This document shows, piece after piece, positions 43,155-50,867 of a stretch of 64,000 bases of DNA (its first letter is position 1; every line of letters begins with the position of its first letter). A program made the translations under genes and the position numbers. The notes beneath the pieces were generated by a model, which was not told the DNA's origin, did no database searches, and saw nothing but the letters and a program-made list of their open reading frames with translations. This DNA comes from Streptomyces griseocarneus (GTDB lineage Bacteria > Actinomycetota > Actinomycetes > Streptomycetales > Streptomycetaceae). Location: positions 1 through 64,000 of the forward strand of contig PENC01000017.1 of the NCBI GenBank assembly GCA_003674045.1. Direction: 5' to 3'.

Positions 43155-43317
43155 CGTCCAGGTGCGAAGGCAGGACCTACTTCGACTCATAATCGGGCGG
43201 TCGCGGGTTCGAGTCCCGTCACCGGCACACAGGCCGGTGTAGCTCAGTCGGCAGAGCACCTTGTCGGTTCCGCCGCCTCTATCTCTGGACACCTTGCTCC
43301 ACGCACCTCCCGGTGCG
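43155..43317 (+). ncRNA. Y RNA-like (YrlA-type) RNA, module 1, with tRNA-like domain
   Basis: Closing stem GUCCAG/CUGGAC (43156-43161, 43285-43290). A 5' internal loop GUGCGAA follows, then the inner stem GGCAGGACC/GGUUCCGCC (43169-43177, 43266-43274, one mismatch). Inside is a circularly permuted tRNA. The T-arm has stem GCGGG/CCCGU and loop UUCGAGU (43203-43219). A 7-bp acceptor hairpin CACCGGC/GCCGGUG (43220-43239) has loop ACACAG. Linker UA leads to the D-arm GCUC/GAGC with GG in its loop (43242-43257). The RNA lies upstream of the Ro protein gene. The 3' end is estimated from the hairpin CGCACC/GGUGCG at 43302-43317. Confidence 0.82.
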
Positions 43318-43319
43318 CG

Positions 43320-43360
43320 GGCCACGGCTCCTTCGTTGTGTCGAATCCCATGCCGTGGCC
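43320..43360 (+). terminator. Hairpin between the two Y RNA modules
   Basis: A perfect 9-bp stem GGCCACGGC/GCCGTGGCC with a 23-nt loop. The loop includes TCGAATCCC, reminiscent of a T-arm half. It may end RNA 1 or be a spacer domain in one longer RNA. Confidence 0.5.
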
Positions 43361-43385
43361 ACTTTGAACTCGGGAGGCGCGGCAC

Positions 43386-43530
43386 GGGGGCGTCCGGTGC
43401 GCAGGTGACGGTTACTTCCGGAACAGTGGTCGCGGGTTCGAATCCCGTTCCAGCCCAGGGCTGGTGTAGCTCAGTCAGGAAGAGCGGCTGTCTGTACCGT
43501 CGCCGACCCCTTCCGACCTCGGACGCCCTC
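43386..43530 (+). ncRNA. Y RNA-like (YrlA-type) RNA, module 2, with tRNA-like domain
   Basis: Closing stem of up to 11 bp with core GGGCGUCCG/CGGACGCCC (43388-43396, 43520-43528). The 5' internal loop is GUGCGCA, nearly the same as in module 1. The inner stem is GGUGACGGUUAC/GUACCGUCGCC (43404-43415, 43494-43504, one bulged U). Inside are a T-arm GCGGG/CCCGU with loop UUCGAAU (43432-43448), an acceptor-like hairpin CCAGC/GCUGG (43450-43464), linker UGUA, and D-arm GCUC/GAGC (43469-43485) with GG in its loop. No clear promoter of its own; it could be processed from a joint transcript with module 1. Confidence 0.8.
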
Positions 43531-43547
43531 CGCCGTGCCGCGCTTCC

Positions 43548-43571
43548 CCGGATGACCGGATGACCGGATGA
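43548..43571 (+). repeat. Three tandem copies of CCGGATGA
   Basis: Three perfect 8-bp units end 17 bp before the Ro protein start. Each contains ATGA. They lie between the closing stem of RNA 2 and the ribosome site. Confidence 0.9.
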
Positions 43572-43588
43572 ATTCGGGGGAATTCGCC

Positions 43589-45169
43589 ATGGCACGCTTC
43601 AACACCCGAGCGCCCCGGCCGGCTCGGGCCGTCTCGCCCGTGACGACGGCAGGGCGCACCCGTACGCACCTCGGCGGCAAGGGACACCTACGGGACGAGC
43701 GCTCCGAGCTGTTCCTGCTCGCCGTCGCCAACTTCGTCTCCCAGCAGACCTTCCACGAGAGCGGCGGCGCCCGCGACAACCGCTTCACCGCGCTCGTACG
43801 CAAGCTCGCCGTCGAGGACGCCGCCTGGACCGCCGGCCTCCTGGGCTGGCTGCGCGGCGACGGGCAGATGCGCACCGCCTCCCTCGTCGGCGCCGCCGAG
43901 TACGTCAAGGCCCGCCTCGACGCGGGTGCCACCGACGGCCCCGCCAACCGCCAGGTCGTCGACTCCGTGCTGCGCCGCGCCGACGAGCCCGGCGAGATGC
44001 TGGCGTACTGGACCTCCGCCCACGGGCGGAACGTGCCGAAGCCGGTCAAGCGAGGCATCGCCGACGCCGTGCGGCGCCTGTACACCGGCCGCAACCTCCT
44101 CAAGTACGACACCGCTTCCAAGGGCTACCGCTTCGGTGACGTCCTCAACCTCGTCCACGCCGCACCCCACCCGGACAAGCCGGGGCAGGGCGACCTCTTC
44201 CGGTACGCCCTGGACCGCCGTCACCACCCCGACACCGCCACCCCGCCCGCCGCGGACCGTACCCTCGTCGCGCACCGCGCGCTGATGGCCGTGCCCGTCG
44301 CGGAACGCCGTGCCCTGGTCACCGGGCCCGGCGGCGCGGAGCGGCTCGCCGAGGCGGGCATGACCTGGGAGGCGCTGGCGGGCTGGCTGCAGGGCCCGAT
44401 GGACGCGGCGGCCTGGGAGGCCGTCATCCCCTCCATGGGCGCCATGGCCCTGGTCCGCAACCTGCGGAACTTCGACGAGGCCGGTGTGCGCGACGAGGTC
44501 GCGCAGCAGGTGGCCGCCCGGATCGCCGACCCGCAGGAGGTCGCCCGGTCCCGGCAGTTCCCCTTCCGCTACCTGGCCGCGTACCAGCACGCCCCGTCGC
44601 TGCGCTGGGCCTACCCGCTGGAGCAGGCACTCGGCCACTCGCTGGCGAACGTGCCGTCGCTGCCCGGCCGCACCCTGATCCTGGTCGACCGCTCCGGCTC
44701 CATGTGGTCACCGCTCTCCGACCGTTCGCAGCTCAACCGGGCGGACGCGGCCGCGATCTTCGGTACGGCCGTGGCGCTGCGCGCCGCGCACGCCGACCTC
44801 GTCGAGTTCGGCACCACCAGCGCCCCCGTGCCGTACCGCCGGGGCGAGTCGGTCCTCAAGGTGCTGGAGCGCTTCGGGGACCTCGGCGGCACCGACACCA
44901 CCGAGGCGGTACGCCGTCACTACCGTGGCCAGGACCGGGTCCTGATCGTCACCGACGAGCAGGCCTCTTTCCACTACGGAGGTGACCCGACCGAGCAGGT
45001 CCCGGCCGACGTCCCGGTCTACACCTGGAACCTCGCCGGTTACCGGCCGGGTCACGGTCCGTCGGGTTCCGCGAACCGGCACACCTTCGGCGGGCTCACC
45101 GACGCGGCGTTCCGTATGGTGCCGCTGCTGGAGTGCGGCCGGGACGCGCGCTGGCCCTGGGAGGGCTGA
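43589..45169 (+). CDS. rsr: TROVE-domain Ro60 orthologue (Rsr)
   Basis: A 526-residue TROVE plus von Willebrand A protein, the bacterial relative of the Ro60 autoantigen. The HEAT-like TROVE ring spans about residues 15-355 (FLLAVANFVSQQTF and KLAVEDAAWTAGLLGWLRG, then MRTASLVGAAEYVKARL). The vWA domain carries a complete metal site: DRSGS at residues 367-371, Thr near 435 in GGTDTTEA and Asp in IVTDEQAS. Rsr binds misfolded RNA in its cavity and Y RNA on its outer face. ATG 43589 has a GGGGGAA ribosome site; ATG 43568 has none. Two Y RNA-like modules precede it. Confidence 0.93.
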   Translation: MARFNTRAPRPARAVSPVTTAGRTRTHLGGKGHLRDERSELFLLAVANFVSQQTFHESGGARDNRFTALVRKLAVEDAAWTAGLLGWLRGDGQMRTASLVGAAEYVKARLDAGATDGPANRQVVDSVLRRADEPGEMLAYWTSAHGRNVPKPVKRGIADAVRRLYTGRNLLKYDTASKGYRFGDVLNLVHAAPHPDKPGQGDLFRYALDRRHHPDTATPPAADRTLVAHRALMAVPVAERRALVTGPGGAERLAEAGMTWEALAGWLQGPMDAAAWEAVIPSMGAMALVRNLRNFDEAGVRDEVAQQVAARIADPQEVARSRQFPFRYLAAYQHAPSLRWAYPLEQALGHSLANVPSLPGRTLILVDRSGSMWSPLSDRSQLNRADAAAIFGTAVALRAAHADLVEFGTTSAPVPYRRGESVLKVLERFGDLGGTDTTEAVRRHYRGQDRVLIVTDEQASFHYGGDPTEQVPADVPVYTWNLAGYRPGHGPSGSANRHTFGGLTDAAFRMVPLLECGRDARWPWEG

Positions 45170-45289
45170 GCCCGCAGGGGGTGTCCTCACTGCTCTCGCG
45201 GGGGCTGATGGGGGTAATTGCCTCATAGGGGGAGTGCGGCCAGCTATACGGCGAATCAGGTTTTGTGGCCCATATGTGATCCTTGCTGC

Positions 45290-46390
45290 ATGGGTACTCA
45301 GCTCCGCTCACTCGTCTCACGCTGGCCGCTCTTCGTTCCGGTGCTGGCCGCCGTCGCCCTGGCACTGACCTGGGGGCGGTCGATGAACGCCGGGCTGGTG
45401 ACGCTCGTGGGCTGCTGCCTGGCGGGGGCCGTGCTCTCCGCCGTGCACCACGCGGAGGTGATCGCCCATCGGGTCGGGGAGCCGTTCGGCTCGCTGGTCC
45501 TCGCGCTCGCGGTGACCATCATCGAGGTGGCGCTCATCGTGACGCTGATGGCCGACGGCGGGGACAAGAGCAGCACCCTGGCCCGTGACACCGTCTTCGC
45601 CGCCCTGATGATCACCTGCAACGGGATCGTCGGCCTCTGCCTGCTGGTGGGCGCTCTCAAGCAGCGGGTCGCGGTGTTCAACGCCGAGGGCACGGGAGCC
45701 GCCTTCGGCGCGGTCGCCACGCTCGCCGGGCTGAGCCTGGTGCTGCCGACGTTCACCACCAGCACCCCGGGCCCGCAGTTCTCCCCCGCGCAGCTCACCT
45801 TCGCCGCGCTGGCCGCCCTGATCCTGTACGGCCTGTTCGTCGCGACGCAGACCGTGCGGCACCGCGACTACTTCCTGCCGGTGACGGCCGAGGGCGAGGT
45901 CATCGACGTCGACGACCACGCGGACCCGCCCTCGGCACGCACCGCCCTGGCCAGCCTGGGCCTGCTCCTGGTCGCCCTGATCGCGGTGGTGGGACTGGCC
46001 AAGGGGGTCTCGCCGACCATCGAGTCCACGGTGGCCGCGGCGGGGCTGCCCGCCTCGGTCGTCGGTGTCGTCATCGCGCTGCTGGTGCTGCTGCCCGAGT
46101 CGATCGCGGCGGTACGGGCCGCGCGCGGCGACCGCGTGCAGACCAGCTTCAACCTGGCGCTGGGCTCCGCCATGGCGAGCATCGGCCTGACCATCCCGGC
46201 GGTCGCGGTGGCCTCCGTCTGGCTCGACGGCCCGCTCGTCCTGGGCCTCGGCGCGACCCACATGGTGCTGCTGGCCCTCACGTTCGCCGTCGGCACCCTG
46301 ACCATCGTCCCGGGCCGCGCGACACCGCTCCAGGGCGGGGTGCACCTCTCGCTCCTGGCGGCGTACGTCGTCCTCGCGGCCAGCCCCTGA
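45290..46390 (+). CDS. Ca2+/H+ antiporter (CaCA family, ChaA-like)
   Basis: A 366-residue membrane protein with 10-11 helices in two halves. Each half holds an acidic alpha-repeat: TIIEVALIVTLMAD near residue 85 and LLVLLPESIAAVRAARGD near 270. These place Glu in the transport site. A cytosolic loop with EGEVIDVDDHADPP separates the halves. Start ATG 45290 begins MGTQLRSLVSRWPLF; no good ribosome site is visible. It probably exports calcium or sodium in exchange for protons. Confidence 0.9.
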   Translation: MGTQLRSLVSRWPLFVPVLAAVALALTWGRSMNAGLVTLVGCCLAGAVLSAVHHAEVIAHRVGEPFGSLVLALAVTIIEVALIVTLMADGGDKSSTLARDTVFAALMITCNGIVGLCLLVGALKQRVAVFNAEGTGAAFGAVATLAGLSLVLPTFTTSTPGPQFSPAQLTFAALAALILYGLFVATQTVRHRDYFLPVTAEGEVIDVDDHADPPSARTALASLGLLLVALIAVVGLAKGVSPTIESTVAAAGLPASVVGVVIALLVLLPESIAAVRAARGDRVQTSFNLALGSAMASIGLTIPAVAVASVWLDGPLVLGLGATHMVLLALTFAVGTLTIVPGRATPLQGGVHLSLLAAYVVLAASP

Positions 46391-46453
46391 CGGTTCGTCG
46401 GCGCGCGGCGGCACCCTTGCGCCCCGGTCGCGGCCTGTAGTCGGCTACCCCTC

Positions 46454-48013
46454 ATGACGAAACGGAGCACCACCGCACTGATGGCCGCTCTGGTCGCGGG
46501 GTTCCTTCTGGCCGGCGTGCTGCCCCCTTCCGCGGGTGCCGCCGACTCCGGCGGCGACACACCTTCGGGAATCGACCTCGACCGGGTGACGATTCCAGAG
46601 CTCCAGGCCCGCATGGCGGACGGCTCGCTCACCTCGTCGGCGCTGACCCGCGCGTACCTGCGGCGTATCGAGGCCGTCGACCCCGAGGTGAACGCCGTCC
46701 TCCGTACCGACCCGACCGCCCTCCGCCAGGCGGCCGCCAGCGACGCCAGACACCGGCGCGGCCACGCCCGCGGCCCGCTCGACGGCATCCCCGTCCTGCT
46801 CAAGGACAATGTGAACACCCGGGACATGCCGACCACGGCCGGGTCCCTGGCCCTGGCCGGGAGCCCGCCGCGTACCGACGCCGCCCTGGTGATCCGGCTG
46901 CGGGAGGCGGGGGCGGTGATCCTCGGCAAGACCAACCTGTCCGAGTGGGCGAACTTCCGCTCCGCGAAGCCGACATCGGGATGGTCGGCGGTGGGCGGGC
47001 AGACCCGTAATCCCTACGTACTGGACCGCAACCCGTGCGGATCGTCCTCCGGTTCGGCCGCCGCGATCGCCGCCTCGCTCGCGCAGGTGGCGATCGGCAC
47101 CGAGACCGACGGCTCCATCGTCTGCCCCGCCGGGATGAACGGGGTGGTCGGCCACAAGCCCAGCCTCGGGCTGGTCAGCGGGGAAGGCGTGGTGCCGATC
47201 TCCGCCGAGCAGGACACCGCGGGGCCCCTGGCCCGTCATGTCGTGGACGCGGCGCTCACCCTCGCGGTGCTCAGCGGTGGCGCCACCGCACACCCCGCCC
47301 TTCCGGGAGAACCGGCCCGCCTGCGCGGGAAACGCATCGGCCTGTGGCGGCTGCCCTCGCTCGGGCCCGGGGTGGACGCCGTGATGACCCGTACGGCGAA
47401 CGCGCTGAGTGCCGCCGGGGCCGAGGTCGTCGAGGTGACGCTCCCGTACCAGCGGCGGCTCGCCGAGCTGGAGTTCCCGGCGCTCCTCAGCGAGTTCCAC
47501 CGGGACATCGACGCCTACCTCGCCACGCGCGGCGGCCCCCGCGACCTCGCCGCGCTGATCGAGTTCAACCGGACCCACCCCGCGGAGCGCACCTGCTTCG
47601 CCGGTCAGGAACTCTTCGAGCAGGCCCTCGCCGCGCCCGCCACCACCGACCCGGCGTACCGGGCCATGCGTGCCGAGCTGAAGAACCTGTCCCGGCGCTC
47701 CATCGACGAGACCATGGCCGCCCACCGGCTGGACGCCATCGCGGCGCCGGCGAACCCGCCCGCCTGGACCACGGACTGCGCGCGGGGCGACAACGACGTC
47801 ATCCCGTCCTCCACCCCCGCGGCCGTGGCGGGCTACCCCTCGCTGTCGGTGCCCGCCGGGGTCGTGAACGAACTGCCCGTCGGACTCCTGCTGATGGCAG
47901 GCGACCACCAGGACGCCCGCCTGCTGTCCCTGGGGGCTGCTGTGGAGCACCGGCTGGACGCGTGGCGGGCCCCGCGCTATTTGCCGACGGCGGGTGCCGA
48001 CGGCTCACGGTGA
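46454..48013 (+). CDS. Secreted amidase (amidase signature family)
   Basis: A 519-residue hydrolase with a signal peptide (MTKRSTTALMAALVAGFLLAG, cleavage near AGAA). The Ser-cisSer-Lys triad is visible. Lys lies in GIPVLLKDNVNT, the cis-Ser and nucleophile lie in PCGSSSGSAAAIAA and TETDGSIVCPAG. The C-terminal portion is ordinary for the family. Being exported, it likely cleaves an external amide or peptide. Substrate is unknown. Confidence 0.9.
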   Translation: MTKRSTTALMAALVAGFLLAGVLPPSAGAADSGGDTPSGIDLDRVTIPELQARMADGSLTSSALTRAYLRRIEAVDPEVNAVLRTDPTALRQAAASDARHRRGHARGPLDGIPVLLKDNVNTRDMPTTAGSLALAGSPPRTDAALVIRLREAGAVILGKTNLSEWANFRSAKPTSGWSAVGGQTRNPYVLDRNPCGSSSGSAAAIAASLAQVAIGTETDGSIVCPAGMNGVVGHKPSLGLVSGEGVVPISAEQDTAGPLARHVVDAALTLAVLSGGATAHPALPGEPARLRGKRIGLWRLPSLGPGVDAVMTRTANALSAAGAEVVEVTLPYQRRLAELEFPALLSEFHRDIDAYLATRGGPRDLAALIEFNRTHPAERTCFAGQELFEQALAAPATTDPAYRAMRAELKNLSRRSIDETMAAHRLDAIAAPANPPAWTTDCARGDNDVIPSSTPAAVAGYPSLSVPAGVVNELPVGLLLMAGDHQDARLLSLGAAVEHRLDAWRAPRYLPTAGADGSR

Positions 48014-48035
48014 ACAGCGCGGTAGTGTCCGTGGC

Positions 48036-48416
48036 ATGACATCGCTCCCGCCCCGGTTCCCTCCGTACCCGATCCGTGAGGTGCGCGTGCTGCACCGGAG
48101 GCAGAACTGCGGGCCGCAATTCGCCGATGTCACCGTGGACTTCGAGCCCGCGTCCGAGGGGTTCGCCTTCGAGGTTGCCGAGGGGCTGACGGTGGAGTAC
48201 GAGCCGGCCGAGGACCTGCCGCGCTTCTTCGCGGCGACCGCCGCGGGGATCGAGGAGCAACTGAGCCTGCACGGGCCCGACGTCGTGACCGCCACGCGGG
48301 TGGTACTGCGCCGGGCCCGTGCGGATGCCTTCGGCTCCCACGAGCGGGCGTTCAAGGTCGCGGGCTACCTCGCCGCCCGCGAGGCATGGTCCCGTATCGG
48401 GGTGTCCGGCCACTGA
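48036..48416 (+). CDS. Stand-alone EF-G domain IV-like protein
   Basis: A 126-residue protein that matches domain IV of elongation factor G. HRRQNCGPQFADVTVDFEP corresponds to the start of that domain in EF-G, and SHERAFKVAGYLAAREAW to its end helix (SSEMAFKIAG in EF-G). There is no GTPase domain or other EF-G part. In EF-G this domain reaches the decoding centre. Whether the free domain binds ribosomes is not known. Its 3' end overlaps the convergent MMPL gene by 52 bp. Confidence 0.72.
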   Translation: MTSLPPRFPPYPIREVRVLHRRQNCGPQFADVTVDFEPASEGFAFEVAEGLTVEYEPAEDLPRFFAATAAGIEEQLSLHGPDVVTATRVVLRRARADAFGSHERAFKVAGYLAAREAWSRIGVSGH

Positions 48417-50596
48417 GCGGCGGCACCCTCCTCCGGGACAGCGTGCCGGGCGTGGCGCGGGCGGACCGGCCACCAGATGCCGCGGCCCAGGAGCGCCGCG
48501 GCGGCCGGTACCAGCACGATGGAGAGGACGAAGGCGGAGAGCAGGATGCCGAGACCCGTCGCGAAGCCGATCTGCCGGGTGGAGGGGGCCGCGTCGACGG
48601 CGAGGGTACCGAAGGACGCGGCGAGGACGACGCCCGCGGTGGCGATGGCCGGTGCCGTGTGGCGGACGGCGCGGGCCACGGCCGCGCGGGCCGGCCCGGG
48701 ACGCTCCATCTCCTCGCGGACGCGGTCGCTGATGAGGATGTTGTAGTCGGTGCCGAGGGCGACGACGAAGAGGAACAGCACCAGCGGCAGGACGAAGTCG
48801 ACGCCCGGTTTGCCGAGGAGGTGCTGGAAGACGAGCGCGGAGGCGCCCAGGGTGGCGGCGAAGCACAGGCCGACGGAGAGGATGAGGACGGCCGGTGCGA
48901 GCAGGCTGCGCAGCAGGACCAGCAGGATGAGGGCGATCAGCGCGACGGCGACCGGGAAGACGGTCCTCAGATCGTGGTCGACGGCGGTGGAGATGTCCGC
49001 GAACACCGCGGCCGTACCGCCGACATGGGCTTCCAGGCCCTTCGGGGTGTGGGCGGCCACGGCGGCGCGGACGGGACCCGAGACGAGATCGCGGGCCTGC
49101 CGGGTCTGGCTGTCGGCGGTGAGATAGAGGTCGATGCGGGCGGCCGTGCGGTCCCGGTTGAGCGCGGGTGCGACGACCTTGCCGACGCCTTCGACCCGGC
49201 CGAGGGCGGCGGGCAGGTCTCCGAGGGCCTCGGGCGTGAGGGTCCGGCCGCCGGCCGCGGTGACGTAGACGGAGGCCGGGTCGAAGACCCCGGCGGGCAG
49301 GGCACGGGAGATCTCGGCGGCGGTGGCGGCGGCCGGGGTGCCGCCGGTGGTGCCGCTCTGGCCGAAGTCCATGCGGATGCCGGACAGTCCGGTCGCCAGC
49401 GCGCCCAGCAGGGCGACGCAGGCCAGGACGAGCGCGAGGGGACGGCGGGCCACCAGCTCACCCGCCTTGGCCGCCGCACCGAGCCGGGGCTCGCGCCTCA
49501 AGTAGCGGGAGGGCCAGAACATCCTGCGGCCGGTCACCGCGAGCAGCGCGGGCATCAGGGTGAGGGCGGCCAGCAGCATGACGAGCACCGAGACGGCGAC
49601 GGCCGGACCCAGGACGCGGAACTGGCCGAACGTGGCGATGCCGAGCGTGGCGAAGGCGGCCACGATGGTCAGCGCGGCCGAGGTGATGGCGGTGCCGACG
49701 CGCGCGCCGACCTCCGCGGCCACGGCACGCGGGGGCAGATCGGGACGGGCCCGCAGCCGCTCGCGGAACCGGAAGAGGAGGAAGAGGAAATAGTCGACGC
49801 CGATGCCGATGAGGACGACGCCGATCATGCTGGGGGTCGAGGCGTCCAGATCGATGCCGGTGAGCAGGGCGGCGAGGACGACCGCGCCCGACGCCGCGCC
49901 GCCGACGACGGCGACCGCGAGCAGCGGCACGAACGCCGCGAGCACACCGCGGAACACCAGGACGTTGACCAGGACGATCAGGCCCATCATGACCAGGCCG
50001 ACGACCGTCCGGGTCGTCTTCTCGGCGTCCGTGCCGTCGACGACGTCGGCCAGGCCGCCGGTGAACCCGACCCGCATCCCCGCCTCGGCGAACCGCTCCT
50101 CCGCGCGTTCGCGGAACGCCTTGTAGAGGGCGTGCAGGCCGGGGTCCGCGGAGTTGCCGGTCAGCTCGGCGGAGAGCAGCTCGAAGCTGCCGTCGGGAGC
50201 GGACACGGCGGGGCCGATCTTCGGGGTCTGGGAGTGGTCCTTCGCCAGGACGGGCGGCTGGTCCTCGGTCTTCGGCATCCGCACCCGGCCGCTGCCCAGC
50301 CGCTCCGCGACGGCCCCGACGCGGCTCCGGTCGGGGCCGGTGAGCTTCTTGCCGTCGGCGCGTGCGACCAGCACGGTCACGGTGTTGGCGTCGGGCTTCA
50401 CCCCGAACCGCTCCTCGGCCACCTTCAGCGCGGCGGCCGAGTCGTAGGACGCGGGGAGGAAGCCGCCGCTCCGAGGCTGGGTGACGCGGAAGACCAGCGC
50501 CTGTCCGAGCAGGGACAGGCCGATGCCCAGCACCGCCCACAGGGCGATGACCTTCCATGGGCTGCGGGTGGAGAACCCGGTCAGGGCGCGGATCAC
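48365..50596 (-). CDS. MMPL-family (RND-type) transporter
   Basis: A 743-residue membrane protein with 12 predicted helices. Two extracellular loops follow helix 1 (about residues 35-165) and helix 7. Typical MMPL motifs are present: GVLIGIGVDYFLFLLFRFRE in helices 4-5 and VVALGTDYNILISDRVREE in the second half, carrying Asp-Tyr pairs for proton relay. GTG 50596 is the start, with GGAAGG upstream. Members export lipids or hydrophobic compounds. It is divergent from a NarL-type two-component pair that may regulate it. Confidence 0.9.
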   Translation of the reverse strand: MIRALTGFSTRSPWKVIALWAVLGIGLSLLGQALVFRVTQPRSGGFLPASYDSAAALKVAEERFGVKPDANTVTVLVARADGKKLTGPDRSRVGAVAERLGSGRVRMPKTEDQPPVLAKDHSQTPKIGPAVSAPDGSFELLSAELTGNSADPGLHALYKAFRERAEERFAEAGMRVGFTGGLADVVDGTDAEKTTRTVVGLVMMGLIVLVNVLVFRGVLAAFVPLLAVAVVGGAASGAVVLAALLTGIDLDASTPSMIGVVLIGIGVDYFLFLLFRFRERLRARPDLPPRAVAAEVGARVGTAITSAALTIVAAFATLGIATFGQFRVLGPAVAVSVLVMLLAALTLMPALLAVTGRRMFWPSRYLRREPRLGAAAKAGELVARRPLALVLACVALLGALATGLSGIRMDFGQSGTTGGTPAAATAAEISRALPAGVFDPASVYVTAAGGRTLTPEALGDLPAALGRVEGVGKVVAPALNRDRTAARIDLYLTADSQTRQARDLVSGPVRAAVAAHTPKGLEAHVGGTAAVFADISTAVDHDLRTVFPVAVALIALILLVLLRSLLAPAVLILSVGLCFAATLGASALVFQHLLGKPGVDFVLPLVLFLFVVALGTDYNILISDRVREEMERPGPARAAVARAVRHTAPAIATAGVVLAASFGTLAVDAAPSTRQIGFATGLGILLSAFVLSIVLVPAAAALLGRGIWWPVRPRHARHAVPEEGAAAQWPDTPIRDHASRAAR

Positions 50597-50867
50597 GTGA
50601 AGGGGCCTTCCGGCAGGGGGTGGTGACGCCGGGTCCTCCCGGCCGGCCTCCAGCTCATCAGCGCGTACGGCGCGAATCGTCCGAGCGGGGGACGAGAACG
50701 GACGTGGGAGCGCGGGACCGGCGGGGCCGCCGGCCAGGACCCTGCTCCCAGGCCGGGATCGGCTCCGGGCCCGGGGGAGGGACCGGCGGGGCTCTGCGAG
50801 AATGGATCACCGGATGGCCGTCGTGTCCCGCCGGAAGTGGCCGCGGGGGCGGCCGGGGAGGACCAGG

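Noticed and set aside
43176-43260. A tRNA gene (the sequence CTCATAATC and a T-arm suggest tRNA-Met)
   Set aside because: The D-arm and 5' acceptor strand come after the T-arm, not before it, and a 7-bp hairpin joins the two acceptor strands. It is a permuted tRNA-like module of a Y RNA-like transcript.
43430-43490. A second tRNA gene
   Set aside because: Same permuted order as the first module; no anticodon arm lies between a D-arm and a following T-arm.
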